A stretch of DNA of 64,000 bases from positions 49,356 through 113,355 of the forward strand of contig NZ_LYPA01000045.1 of NCBI RefSeq assembly GCF_001675045.1, read 5' to 3'. The translations under genes were made by a program, and so were the position numbers. This DNA is from Paenibacillus oryzae (GTDB taxonomy: Bacteria > Bacillota > Bacilli > Paenibacillales > Paenibacillaceae). The notes beneath the pieces are model-generated. The model saw nothing but the letters and a program-made list of their open reading frames with translations. It did no database searches and was not told the origin of the DNA. Of this stretch, positions 18,645 through 27,436 are shown in pieces (position 1 is the first letter of the stretch; the number at the start of each line of letters is the position of its first letter).

Positions 18645-19088
18645 TTATTCTTCGGTTGTTTGTACGTTTAGCTTGGCCTTCACGTCCGGATGCAGCTTAA
18701 CGGGTACCTGGGTAACGCCCAGCGTGCGGATCGGCTCCTCCAGCTCGATTTTGCGTTTGTCGATCTTGATGCCTTGCGCAGCCAGAGCCTCCGCGATTTG
18801 CTTGCTGGTAATGGCTCCGAACAAACGCCCGCCTTCGCCGGCTTTCGCTTTTACGACTACCTTCATTTCCTCCAGCTTTTTACCGAGCTCCTGGGCGTCT
18901 GCCTTCTCCTGCTGCTTCCGCTTCGCTTCGGAGGCGTTCTGCACCTCAAGCGTCTTCAGATTGCCATCCGAAGCCGGCTTTGCCAATCCTTTTGGCAGCA
19001 GGAAATTGCGTACATAGCCTTCCGAAACTTCCTTGACTTCGCCTTTTTTCCCTTGTCCCTTTACATCCTGCAAAAAGATAACCTTCAT
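18645..19088 (-). CDS. rplI: 50S ribosomal protein L9
   Basis: The 147-residue product has the L9 opening [20 protein letters not shown], the N-terminal rRNA-binding domain with [13 protein letters not shown], the long connecting helix rich in Lys/Glu/Ala (about 40-75) and the C-terminal domain. L9 binds 23S rRNA near the L1 stalk and helps keep the reading frame. Its start overlaps the gdpP stop by 4 bases, the usual gdpP-rplI coupling in bacilli. A GAGGGG site precedes the ATG. Confidence 0.97.
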   Translation of the reverse strand: MKVIFLQDVKGQGKKGEVKEVSEGYVRNFLLPKGLAKPASDGNLKTLEVQNASEAKRKQQEKADAQELGKKLEEMKVVVKAKAGEGGRLFGAITSKQIAEALAAQGIKIDKRKIELEEPIRTLGVTQVPVKLHPDVKAKLNVQTTEE

Positions 19089-21046
19089 TCAAATAACCCC
19101 TCTTCCGATTCAATTTGTTGTAGAACATCCTTAAGCTTGGCTGCAGCGTCCTCTACCCGGCCTTCAAGCTGGGCTGCCGCATTAGTCAAATGCCCGCCTC
19201 CGCCCATACGCTCCATGACAACCTGCACATTCATTCCGCCAAGCGAGCGGGCGCTAATGCCGATCAAGCCGTCAGGCCGTTCGCTAATGACGAAGGAAGC
19301 CAATATATCCGTCATATTAAGCAGCGTATCCGCCGATTGCGCAATAAGCACCTGCGGATTTCTCCGTCCATGCTCGGCAACGGCGATGGCAACATGATCA
19401 TACAAAACCTCTGCATGCTTGATAATCTCCGCCTTGCTGACGTAACCTTCCAAATCCTCCTGAAGCATACGCTGAATCATCATCGTATCCGCTCCGTTAC
19501 GGCGCAGGAAGGATGCCGCCTCGAAGGTTCTGGCGCCCGTCCGCATGGAAAAGCTTTTGGTATCCACCGTAATGCCTGCCAGCAGCGATGTCGCCTCGCG
19601 GATATCCAGGCTGATGCGTTCATGTATATATTGCAAAAGCTCGGTCACCAGCTCGCATGTGGAGGAAGCATACGGCTCCATGTAAACAAGGATGGCGTTG
19701 CTGAGAAATTCTTCCCCCCGCCTGTGATGGTCAATAACCACAATCCGGTCGGTCAACGTCAGCAGCCGGGGCTCCTTAACCATGGACGCCTTGTGCGTAT
19801 CCACAACGACAGCCAGTGATTGAGGAGTTGTAAGCGCGAGCGCTTGCTCCGGCGTGATAAAGCGCTTCGACAAGCGTTCGTCTTCCCGCAGCAGCTCCAT
19901 CATGCGGTCTATGGAGGGATTGACGCTCTCCAATACGATATAAGCTTCTTTATTGAACAGCTGCGCCGCCTTCAATACGCCAATCGCAGCGCCAATCGCG
20001 TCCATGTCCGGCATTTTGTGCCCCATGATGATGATATTATGGCTTTCGCGCATCATATCGCGCAGCGCATGCGCCACCACTCTGGCCCGGACGCGGGTCC
20101 GCTTCTCGACCGCATTGGTTTTGCCGCCATAGAAGGTCTGCCGTCCGCCAACCTTAACCGCCGCTTGATCTCCGCCGCGCCCAAGGGCGATATCCAGACT
20201 CATATGCGCCCATTGCCCAACCTCCATAATGGATTCCGCCCCTGCCGCAAAGCCGATGCTAAGCGTAACGGGTATTTTCTGATCGCCCGTCATTTCCCGC
20301 ACCTCGTCCAGTACGACAAAACGGGAATGCTCCAGCTGGCGCAGCGTTTTTAGGTCGGTGATAAGCAAAAAACGATCGGAGGTCAAACGTTTCAAATAAA
20401 TATGATACTTCTGAGCCCACTCCGTAATTTCCGACGTTACCTTCGATAGAAGCGAGCTGCGCTGGTGATCATCCAGCCCTTGCGTAACCTCCTCCAGGTT
20501 GTCGATCATAACCACGCCAAGCGATAGCTTTTCATCCTCGTATTTGCGTCCCAGCTGCCAAAGCTCCGTGACATTTTTGACATAGAGAATGCCTTCCTTG
20601 GGACGGAAGATCAATTGATACATGTGATTGCCTATCGTGGCCTCCACGATGCCCTCGCGTTCCTTGGCATGCTGCAGCGTCGGAAACAGCTCTGTCAGCG
20701 GCATGCCGATAGCCGATTCCTTCTCCGCCAGAGCCGCGATAAAGGGGTTGTGCCATTCCACAACCCGATCCTCATTGTAAAGAATGATGCCGAATGGAAG
20801 CTCGCTGATGACATCATTTCCGCCTTTTTTCACCCGATAAGATAAGGTGCCGAGATACGCCTTTAAATCCTTGCGGAACGCCCGCTCCGCCAGATAGCCG
20901 TAAAGGCCGACGCCAATGGTCAACGCCAGTCCCGCAGCGCCGGCAATCCAATGAAACCAGGCCAGCACTGCCGATAAGATCAGCATGACGGCCATCGCGG
21001 CGATATTATGCATTCCGTGCCATCTTGCAATTAGAAACTTTGGCAT
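19085..21046 (-). CDS. gdpP: Cyclic-di-AMP phosphodiesterase GdpP (YybT)
   Basis: The 653-residue product has two membrane helices (about 12-52), a heme-binding-type PAS domain (about 80-165), a degenerate GGDEF domain (about 170-305) and a DHH/DHHA1 phosphodiesterase (about 340-650). The latter has [14 protein letters not shown], the signature [12 protein letters not shown] and [12 protein letters not shown]. GdpP hydrolyses c-di-AMP to pApA and so affects wall stress and potassium balance. Start by ATG with GGGAGCG upstream. The gene couples to rplI and follows yybS by 18 bases. Confidence 0.96.
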   Translation of the reverse strand: MPKFLIARWHGMHNIAAMAVMLILSAVLAWFHWIAGAAGLALTIGVGLYGYLAERAFRKDLKAYLGTLSYRVKKGGNDVISELPFGIILYNEDRVVEWHNPFIAALAEKESAIGMPLTELFPTLQHAKEREGIVEATIGNHMYQLIFRPKEGILYVKNVTELWQLGRKYEDEKLSLGVVMIDNLEEVTQGLDDHQRSSLLSKVTSEITEWAQKYHIYLKRLTSDRFLLITDLKTLRQLEHSRFVVLDEVREMTGDQKIPVTLSIGFAAGAESIMEVGQWAHMSLDIALGRGGDQAAVKVGGRQTFYGGKTNAVEKRTRVRARVVAHALRDMMRESHNIIIMGHKMPDMDAIGAAIGVLKAAQLFNKEAYIVLESVNPSIDRMMELLREDERLSKRFITPEQALALTTPQSLAVVVDTHKASMVKEPRLLTLTDRIVVIDHHRRGEEFLSNAILVYMEPYASSTCELVTELLQYIHERISLDIREATSLLAGITVDTKSFSMRTGARTFEAASFLRRNGADTMMIQRMLQEDLEGYVSKAEIIKHAEVLYDHVAIAVAEHGRRNPQVLIAQSADTLLNMTDILASFVISERPDGLIGISARSLGGMNVQVVMERMGGGGHLTNAAAQLEGRVEDAAAKLKDVLQQIESEEGLFE

Positions 21047-21064
21047 TTCATTTTCGCTCCCGTG

Positions 21065-21979
21065 CTATTGTTGTTTAGTAAACGACTTCCTGATCGGAAA
21101 AGCGGTGTCGAATACGCCAATTAAGCTAAGCGGCGGTATCAGCAGCACAGGAATAGCGATAAGTATGGGAACTGCCTTGTTCCACCCGCGATGATGCGCA
21201 ATAAAGAAGAAAAAGCCTATGGCCTGGATTGCAAAAACATAACTCAGCAGCGGCACCAGATTCATCAGGGCGATGGCCATAAAGGATTCGCTGGTTGATG
21301 ACATGAACAAATTGATCACGTAAGCGATCAAATAATAAATGACAAGCACGCGCGGCAGCTTCCAGTCCTTGGCTTCGGGAAACGCCGGCGCATCTACGCC
21401 GTCACGAGCGACAAACTTCCGGGCCACATAGTGAGACAGCACCGAATAGGTAAAAGCCATCACAATAAAGGTTAGCGGAATCCAGTTAATGACCGTTTGT
21501 ATAAGCAGCTCCGTCTGTTCGGTTCCCCATCCGGCCGCTGCCAGGCTTTGCGCCATCGGCCCATCCAGTACTCCGCGAATTGTCATTTTCATCTCTTCCA
21601 GAAGCGACAGGTCAAGGAAAACCTCGAAGGCCAGCAGCTCCAGCATCAGCTGCGCCAGAATAACCAGGCTCGTTAAACGAATCACCTTGCCCGCAGACGT
21701 CCCTTTGCGGTACAAATGCCCCATTATGATGCCGGGCACCAAAAAGAAAAAGCCGATGATCAGAATGGAAGGACCAACTACCACAGATGCCAAAATCCAG
21801 GCCGGGAGCAGATGGAGTACAAACGCCCGCTTGGACAATGTCGCATACAGGTAGGCATAAGGCACCATCATAAACAAAAGCGCAATCAAGTTCAGTACAG
21901 GAACCGCAAACATAATCAGCATCAAAAACGCCGCGCCGCTCCAAAGCACCGGTTTCAAGCCCGTTTTCAATCCTTTCAC
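21065..21979 (-). CDS. yybS: DUF2232 membrane protein YybS
   Basis: The 304-residue product has about eight membrane helices and the DUF2232 arrangement. It always sits next to gdpP in bacilli; its function is not known, though it resembles the membrane domain of transporter S-components. The first codon is GTG (21979). A TTG at 21970, with GAGGTG six bases upstream, is an equally good start. It lies in one run with gdpP, rplI and dnaB. Confidence 0.85.
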   Translation of the reverse strand: MKGLKTGLKPVLWSGAAFLMLIMFAVPVLNLIALLFMMVPYAYLYATLSKRAFVLHLLPAWILASVVVGPSILIIGFFFLVPGIIMGHLYRKGTSAGKVIRLTSLVILAQLMLELLAFEVFLDLSLLEEMKMTIRGVLDGPMAQSLAAAGWGTEQTELLIQTVINWIPLTFIVMAFTYSVLSHYVARKFVARDGVDAPAFPEAKDWKLPRVLVIYYLIAYVINLFMSSTSESFMAIALMNLVPLLSYVFAIQAIGFFFFIAHHRGWNKAVPILIAIPVLLIPPLSLIGVFDTAFPIRKSFTKQQ

Positions 21980-22076
21980 CTCTTACCTATTTCATACTTG
22001 TTCATACCTGTTAAGACATTTACCACTCATTATATCACAAAAGCCATCTCCCGCACTCATCAACGGCATACGCAAA

Positions 22077-22124
22077 AAGGCCCGCAAGCAGCGTTTTTAA
22101 TGCCAAACGCGCATTTGCGGACCT
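22077..22124 (-). terminator. Terminator after the CBS-domain gene
   Basis: On the minus strand AAGGTCCGCAA (22124-22114) pairs with TTGCGGGCCTT (22087-22077), one mismatch, and is followed by TTTTTGCG. It lies 25 bases after the CBS stop codon. Confidence 0.85.
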
Positions 22125-22148
22125 TAAAACAGTTGACGCTTTAGTTCC

Positions 22149-22559
22149 CTAAAGTTTTTGAGACATGCCCTTCTGGCAATAATCAATGATTTCGCTGCGT
22201 CTAACCAAGCCGATAAAATGATTCCGGTCATCCACCACGGGAACAAAATTTTGTACCTTAGCCAAAGAAATCAAATCGTCCATATTGGCGTCAATATTAA
22301 CGGCACGGTTATTCAGCCTGAGCGGGACCTCAACCAGCTTCACCCTGCTGGTGGACTCAAAGGTAAGCTCCGGCCTGCTCTTCATAAACCAGAGCAAATC
22401 GCCCTCCGTCACCGTCCCGTAATAACCGCCTTCACTGTTCAGAATCGGCACCGCCGAATAACGATGATGCTCCATCCGCTCCAGCGCCTGCCTTAGCGTA
22501 GCGTCCTCCGACAAATACGCCACCTCTGCCTTCGGCAGAAGAAAAAATGCAATATTCAT
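22149..22559 (-). CDS. Two-CBS-domain protein
   Basis: The 136-residue product is almost entirely a pair of CBS domains (about 10-60 and 78-130), with AVPILNSEGGYYGTVTEGDL and FVPVVDDRNHFIGLVRRSEI as the ends of each module. CBS pairs bind adenosine nucleotides, in some proteins c-di-AMP (CbpB/YkuL type). Whether it acts in trans on another protein cannot be told. It has a GGGGTGA ribosome site and its own terminator. It lies 22 bases after the LCP gene stop, so the two may be co-transcribed. Confidence 0.85.
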   Translation of the reverse strand: MNIAFFLLPKAEVAYLSEDATLRQALERMEHHRYSAVPILNSEGGYYGTVTEGDLLWFMKSRPELTFESTSRVKLVEVPLRLNNRAVNIDANMDDLISLAKVQNFVPVVDDRNHFIGLVRRSEIIDYCQKGMSQKL

Positions 22560-22580
22560 GAGCTTGCTTCACCCCGTTCT

Positions 22581-23624
22581 CTACCCTGCGCTGGATAGCG
22601 ACTGAACCTCCTTCTTGATCCCCTCCGCCTTTTCCTCTTGATCCGGCAGAATCAGGCTCGATGATGGAGTGTCGCCGTCCAGCCAATTTTTAATCATCGT
22701 ACGAACCTCGGCTAAATCCTCTTCATCCAAAAAATAATACCAGGTTCCGCCGCTCTTCAGCCGTCTTCCCTCTCCTTGCAGAGTGTGGCTGTGCATGGTC
22801 GTGCGCTGTTTCTGGACAAGCAGCGATTGCGCCAGATCAACTAGCTGGTTCGGACGCATATCGGTGCTGAAATTATTGCCCATAATATCGAGAAGGTCCG
22901 GAATTTTTGACCATGACTTCATAGCGGTTGCTTTCTCTATCATAGCATGAAGGAACTGCTGCTGTCGCTCCGTCCGGTTCATATCGCTGTCCTCGCGGTA
23001 GCGAACGAAATTGAGCGCATCAAGCCCGTTATAGGAAGGCTGCCCCGCTTTTACAATGAAGTAATCATGGTTGGGGTCCTTATTGATGATGTCCTTTTCG
23101 ATAGGGAGCGATATGCCTCCCAAAGCATCCACCGCGTCGCGGAAGCCTTCAAAATTGATGGTGGCATAATGATTAACCGGCGCGTCCAGCAGCTTTTCCA
23201 CCGTATCCATCGACATTCCCGCTCCGCCAAAAGCATACGCATGGTTGATCTTGTCCTCCCGGTCGCGGCCCACAATATCTACATAGGAATCACGCGGGAC
23301 GGATACCAGCAGAATATTGCCATCGCTTGGACGCACAACCGCGTAAATCAGCGTATCGGATCTGCCAATCTCATGCTCTCTCTGGTCGACGCCCAGCAAC
23401 AATACCGAGAATGGCTCCTGCTTGGTTTTGTCAACGTTCACCGGCTTAGGCTCGCGGCCTTCCACAGGCTTATACGTGTTCTCAAGCTTCTTCTCTACGG
23501 AGTCTTGCACGAACCAGTCAAACCCGGCCATCGCGATGGCTTCCCGGTTAATATAGGCAACGGCCAACAAAAGAATAAGTGCTGCTCCGATCGTATAAAA
23601 AATTTTCTTTTTTCGCGTTTTCAT
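22581..23624 (-). CDS. LytR-CpsA-Psr (LCP) family glycopolymer transferase
   Basis: I use the ATG at 23624, which has GGAG seven bases upstream, rather than the in-frame ATG at 23642; this gives 347 residues. A membrane helix (about 8-26) is followed by an outside LCP domain (about 75-240) with the polyprenyl-phosphate-binding residues in LLLGVDQRE, RSDTLIYA, VSVPRDSYV and NHAYAFGG. LCP enzymes move teichoic acids or other secondary polymers from lipid carrier to peptidoglycan. The gene is divergent from the DUF4870 gene at 23821. Confidence 0.94.
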   Translation of the reverse strand: MKTRKKKIFYTIGAALILLLAVAYINREAIAMAGFDWFVQDSVEKKLENTYKPVEGREPKPVNVDKTKQEPFSVLLLGVDQREHEIGRSDTLIYAVVRPSDGNILLVSVPRDSYVDIVGRDREDKINHAYAFGGAGMSMDTVEKLLDAPVNHYATINFEGFRDAVDALGGISLPIEKDIINKDPNHDYFIVKAGQPSYNGLDALNFVRYREDSDMNRTERQQQFLHAMIEKATAMKSWSKIPDLLDIMGNNFSTDMRPNQLVDLAQSLLVQKQRTTMHSHTLQGEGRRLKSGGTWYYFLDEEDLAEVRTMIKNWLDGDTPSSSLILPDQEEKAEGIKKEVQSLSSAG

Positions 23625-23820
23625 ATAATCGCTCCACTTCATTGCAAATTAGTGCACATTTCTTCATTATCATTCTAGACGAAGCTTACAGCCAACTGGT
23701 TACAAAGCGATGACAAAAAACTGCTGGCAAATGTGGAATATTGTCGTTAAAAAAGAAGGTCTACAGCTCTATCCTATCGAATACAATCATAGCAACGATA
23801 CTTTTTGGTAGAAAGGATGT

Positions 23821-24183
23821 ATGAATAATATGCAACCGGTTCAAGTCAATCCCGATCCGTCATCAACCAATCTGGACCCCAAGGTGGCCGGACTGCTCTG
23901 CTATGCGCTTGGCTTTATAACCGGCATTATTTTTCTCGTGCTCGAGAAACAAAGTCGTTTCGTCAAATTCCATGCGCTCCAGTCCACTGCGGTGTTCGGC
24001 GTTTTGGTTGTGGTCAATCTCATTTTGGGCGTCATTCCCATCATTGGTGCGATTACATCCTTCATCCTTACGCCAGTGACCTTTATTATGTGGATAGCGC
24101 TTATGCTGCTCGCCCTGCAAGGGAAAATGTTCAAAATCCCTTTTATCGGAGATTGGGCAGAAAAAGAAAGCGTCAAGTTTTAA
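23821..24183 (+). CDS. DUF4870 family small membrane protein
   Basis: The 120-residue product has an N-terminal Pro/Asn-rich tail and then three hydrophobic segments (about 24-42, 54-78, 84-106). The DUF4870-like pattern is KVAGLLCYALGFITGIIFLV and FVKFHALQS, with FIGDWAEK near the end. Function unknown. A GAAAGGATG site lies before the ATG. A strong terminator follows at 24216. Confidence 0.85.
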   Translation: MNNMQPVQVNPDPSSTNLDPKVAGLLCYALGFITGIIFLVLEKQSRFVKFHALQSTAVFGVLVVVNLILGVIPIIGAITSFILTPVTFIMWIALMLLALQGKMFKIPFIGDWAEKESVKF

Positions 24184-24215
24184 GACTGGGCGTTAATGTC
24201 CTATAACGCTTTTAC

Positions 24216-24260
24216 CAAATGGCATCCTTATGGCTATATTGCCGCAAAGGATGCCATTTT
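24216..24260 (+). terminator. Terminator after the DUF4870 gene
   Basis: AAATGGCATCCTT pairs with AAAGGATGCCATTT (loop of about 18 bases), followed by TTTT. Confidence 0.85.
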
Positions 24261-24323
24261 CATGCATGCAAAAGGAATGAAACAGGCTCCAATCGGGGAT
24301 TATGGGAAAAAGGAGTGACAACC

Positions 24324-24635
24324 ATGACCCGATTATCAGCCAAAATCGCAATCAGCATTCTTGTGTTCGCCGTGATGATGGCAGGCGGAGCTTACCTCCA
24401 TAACCGCAGCCTTCAACGAAACGAGCTGCCCTTCATTATGAACCCCGGCCCTGGCTATGCTCCCAAAGTTTCGGGCTTCTCCGGCGCCAGCCATGCCAAC
24501 CAGGCGAGCCTTATCTATATGCCTTTTTTCCAGCCCCGGCAATATGTGCGCATCCTGCCCTCGAACCCTTTTCCGAACAAAAAGGAGCCGGATTTCGTAC
24601 AAGGTTCCTCCACGATTAATTCCTTTGACAAATGA
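24324..24635 (+). CDS. Small single-pass membrane protein, unknown
   Basis: The ATG at 24324 has a perfect AAGGAG site and gives 103 residues. The first ~28 residues form a membrane anchor or uncleaved signal (SAKIAISILVFAVMMAGGA). The rest is Pro/Asn/Ser-rich with no recognised domain. It precedes ktrA by 75 bases on the same strand. I do not recognise the family. Confidence 0.65.
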   Translation: MTRLSAKIAISILVFAVMMAGGAYLHNRSLQRNELPFIMNPGPGYAPKVSGFSGASHANQASLIYMPFFQPRQYVRILPSNPFPNKKEPDFVQGSSTINSFDK

Positions 24636-24710
24636 ACCGTTGTCTCCTATTATGGATTCCAGTTGCTGCTATCTGTATTGCTAACAAGTTGTAGGATGTG
24701 GTCCATTATT

Positions 24711-25373
24711 ATGAGAAAACAGTTTATGGTTATTGGCTTGGGAAGATTCGGTACAAGTCTGACGCGCACCTTGATCGCCAACGGGCATGAAGTGCTTGCC
24801 GTAGACAAAAATGAACAGCCTGTTCAGGAAATCGCCAATATCGCTACGGCGGCTCTTCAGGCGGATTGCACCGACGAAGCCGTGCTGCGGGAGCTGGGGG
24901 CGAGCAATTTCTCCCATGCCATCGTTGCAATCGGCGATGATTTGCAAGCCAGTATTTTGACGACCCTGCTTCTGAAGGAGTTTAAGGTGCCCAAGGTTAC
25001 CGCCAAGGCGCGCAACGAAATGCACGGGAGCGTGTTGAGCAAAATCGGCGCCGATCAAATTATTTATCCCGAGCGGGACATGGGCATTCGTCTGGGCAAC
25101 CAGCTTAGCTCCGACAATCTGATCGATTATATCGAGCTGTCGCCGGATTACAATTTGGCGGAGATCAAAGCTCCCGCCGCCATGAACGGCCGTTCCCTCA
25201 AGGAGCTTAACATCCGGGCCAAATACGGCTGTACCATCATGGCGATCAAAAAAGGCGATCAAATCAACGTGTCGCCCAAGGCGGAGGATGCAATCTATAC
25301 CGGCGATGTGCTGCTTCTAATCGGCAGCAATGATGAGATTCGGCATCTGGAGAACGATTATGAACGTGCTTAG
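24711..25373 (+). CDS. ktrA: Potassium uptake regulatory subunit KtrA/KtrC (RCK)
   Basis: The 220-residue cytoplasmic protein has an RCK-N Rossmann domain with the nucleotide site IGLGRFGTSL and acidic residue AVDKNEQ. An RCK-C (TrkA-C) domain follows (about 135-220). Octamers gate the KtrB channel in response to ATP/ADP, and c-di-AMP binds RCK-C in Bacillus and Staphylococcus relatives. I use the ATG at 24711, whose ribosome site is weak; longer in-frame starts add non-conserved residues. The end overlaps ktrB by 14 bases. Confidence 0.93.
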   Translation: MRKQFMVIGLGRFGTSLTRTLIANGHEVLAVDKNEQPVQEIANIATAALQADCTDEAVLRELGASNFSHAIVAIGDDLQASILTTLLLKEFKVPKVTAKARNEMHGSVLSKIGADQIIYPERDMGIRLGNQLSSDNLIDYIELSPDYNLAEIKAPAAMNGRSLKELNIRAKYGCTIMAIKKGDQINVSPKAEDAIYTGDVLLLIGSNDEIRHLENDYERA

Positions 25374-26751
25374 AGGCACTGTAAAAAAGGATATGTCTCC
25401 AATTGAGGCAGCCGTCAATTATTTAAAACACAAGATCAGTCCGCCGCAGCTTATAATCGGCGTTTTTCTAGTCCTTATTTTTTTTGGCACTATTCTGCTC
25501 AGCATGCCTTTTTCATCAAGCACCGGCCATTCGGTGGGGTTATTAAACGCCTTGTTTACAGCCGTATCCGCCGTTTGCGTGAACGGGCTCATCGTTATCG
25601 ATACGGGCACCGCATTTTCGGTGATAGGCCAAGTTGTCATTATGCTTCTGATTCAAGTCGGGGGCATCGGCTTTATGACCGTCGGCGTCATGGTAGCTAT
25701 TCTTTTGGGCAAAAAAATTGGCTTGCGCGAGCGGCTGATCATTCAGCATACGACGCAGTCCACCTCCTCCCAGGGGTTAGTAAAGCTATCCATGTACATG
25801 GTTCTCATTGTATTTATATTGGAATCCATCGCCACCCTTATTCTGACGTTCCGCTGGCAGGATGAGATGGGGCTGGGACAAGCGGCTTATTATGCCCTGT
25901 TCCATTCCGTGTCCGCCTTTAACAACGCCGGCTTCGCCTTATGGAGCGACGGACTCGCCCAGCATGTAGGAGATCCCGTCGTCAACATGACTATTCTTAT
26001 TTTGTTTATTGTAGGCGGCCTGGGATATATCGTAATCGTGGATATTTTCCGCAAGCGCTCCTGGCGCAAGCTGTCCACCCATTCCAAAATCGTCCTTGTA
26101 TCGTCCGCGCTTCTTACCGTTGCCGGCTTTCTGCTGCTGTTTCTGCTGGAGAGCTGGAACAGCGTCACCTTTGGGCCGCTGGGCTTCTGGGAGCGAGTCC
26201 AGGCCGCGTTATTCCAAAGCTTGACGCCGCGCAGCGCAGGCTTTAATACCATTGATATTGGCAGTATGCTTGCCGTATCCCAATTTCTTCTTATTATTTA
26301 TATGTTTATCGGAGCGGCTTCCGGGGGAACCGGGGGCGGGATCAAAATCAATACGCTTTTTGTGCTGCTGCTGGCTACCATCAATACGTTTCGGGGCGGT
26401 GGCCAGATTCATGCCTTCAAGCGCAGAATTTCTCAGGAAACGGTGAACCGGGCGCTTGCGGTTGTTATCAGCTCGCTTACTTGCGTGCTGCTGGTAACGC
26501 TGGTGCTCACAATAACCGAGGATATGCTGGAGGATCATTTTTTGGAGGTGCTGTTTGAGGCTACGTCGGCTTTTAGCACCACAGGCATGTCGATGGGTCT
26601 GACACAGGACCTGTCTCCTGCCGGAAAAATCATTGTCGCCATCACCATGTTTGTGGGACGACTTGGTCCGCTCACGCTGGCTTTTGCCCTTTCTCAGAAA
26701 AAAACAACCTCCAAAATCGGCTACCCCGAAGACAATGTGCTTATCGGTTAG
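25360..26751 (+). CDS. ktrB: Potassium uptake channel subunit KtrB (Trk/Ktr/HKT)
   Basis: The 463-residue membrane protein has the fourfold M1-P-M2 pattern. The four pore loops are visible as AVSAVCVNGL, SVSAFNNAGF, LTPRSAGFNTI and ATSAFSTTGMSMG, each with the filter glycine. KtrB dimers with the KtrA octamer take up K+ driven by Na+. The ATG at 25360 with GGAG upstream lies within the ktrA end, so the genes are translationally coupled. A strong terminator follows. No c-di-AMP riboswitch is visible in the short upstream gap. Confidence 0.95.
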   Translation: MNVLRGTVKKDMSPIEAAVNYLKHKISPPQLIIGVFLVLIFFGTILLSMPFSSSTGHSVGLLNALFTAVSAVCVNGLIVIDTGTAFSVIGQVVIMLLIQVGGIGFMTVGVMVAILLGKKIGLRERLIIQHTTQSTSSQGLVKLSMYMVLIVFILESIATLILTFRWQDEMGLGQAAYYALFHSVSAFNNAGFALWSDGLAQHVGDPVVNMTILILFIVGGLGYIVIVDIFRKRSWRKLSTHSKIVLVSSALLTVAGFLLLFLLESWNSVTFGPLGFWERVQAALFQSLTPRSAGFNTIDIGSMLAVSQFLLIIYMFIGAASGGTGGGIKINTLFVLLLATINTFRGGGQIHAFKRRISQETVNRALAVVISSLTCVLLVTLVLTITEDMLEDHFLEVLFEATSAFSTTGMSMGLTQDLSPAGKIIVAITMFVGRLGPLTLAFALSQKKTTSKIGYPEDNVLIG

Positions 26752-26760
26752 CAAAATAAA

Positions 26761-26803
26761 AGGGCTGGGCGGGAAAACGCGAGGTTTTCCGTCCAGCCTT
26801 TTA
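26761..26803 (+). terminator. ktrB terminator
   Basis: GGCTGGgCGGAAAAC-type stem of 15 pairs with loop GCGA (26763-26798) and a T-run. The opposite strand also ends in a T-rich tract, so it may work in both directions. Confidence 0.88.
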
Positions 26804-26838
26804 TGCGCCTGCATTTGCAGTTACTTAAAGGGCACATT

Positions 26839-27060
26839 GCCATCCTGTTGACCTGCATTGTCATCTGCCAAGTACATAAGCGCATCGCCATCCTGTTGGC
26901 CTGCATTGTCATCTGCCAGGTACATAAGCGCTTCGCCATCCTATAGCCTGCATTGTCATCTGCCAGGTACATAGGCGCATCGCCATCCTGTTAACCTGCA
27001 TTGTCATCTGCCAGGTACATAAGCGCTTCGCCACCCTATAACCTGCTTTGACATCTGCAC
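26839..27060. repeat. 48-bp tandem repeat array
   Basis: Units begin GCCATCCTGTTGACCTGCAT at 26839, 26887, 26935, 26982 and 27030 (spacing 48, 48, 47, 48), about 4.6 copies. They alternate between GCATCGCC and GCTTCGCC. Because 48 is a multiple of three, the minus strand reads as a run of 16-residue peptide repeats, but no ribosome site or other gene signal supports a protein, and one unit is 47 bases long. It lies in the 685-base gap between ktrB and the MFS gene. Confidence 0.9.
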
Positions 27061-27250
27061 TATAACAGACATGGATGTCCCTTACAGAGGAAAAAATCAG
27101 CTTTTTCCCATTATAACGGACGAAAAGGACCGTTACAGCCTGAAAAAGAGCTCAGATGGCATGGTTTTGGGCTGTAACGGACATGAATGTCCAATATATT
27201 CATCAAAAGCTATGAAAATCACGGCTAGCGGACATTTTTGTCTGTTAGTT
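27061..27250. repeat. Group of four related palindromes around TAACGGACA
   Basis: Imperfect inverted repeats lie at 27068-27079 (GACATggATGTC), 27114-27135 (TAACGG...CCGTTA), 27179-27192 (GGACATgaATGTCC) and about 27226-27247 (GGACA...TCTGTTAG). They share the TAACGGACA core and are about 50-65 bases apart, so they look like decayed copies of one short element. From here to 27436 I see no gene. Confidence 0.6.
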
Positions 27251-27436
27251 TATGGCTGATAGTTCACGCCCATTAGTTCATATCTCCCCGTTCACTCCCG
27301 CTAGTTCATGGCTCCGCTAGCTTATGCTTTTATCCGTCAAGTGAGCAGCAGGTTGATGCACCAACCTGCGCTGCCTCCCTTAGCCGTGAGTGCCCGATTG
27401 TGCAATAACCTGCGCGTATAACCGCAGCGCTAGGCA

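Noticed and set aside
24636..24710. c-di-AMP riboswitch upstream of ktrA
   Set aside because: The gap is 75 bases, too short for a ydaO-type aptamer, and its conserved motifs are not seen.
26748..26972. Minus-strand ORF made of 16-residue repeats
   Set aside because: It is the 48-bp tandem array read in a permissive frame; no ribosome site, and one unit has 47 bases, which breaks the frame.
26839..27060. CRISPR array
   Set aside because: The units are contiguous repeats without unique spacers, and no cas gene is in the window.
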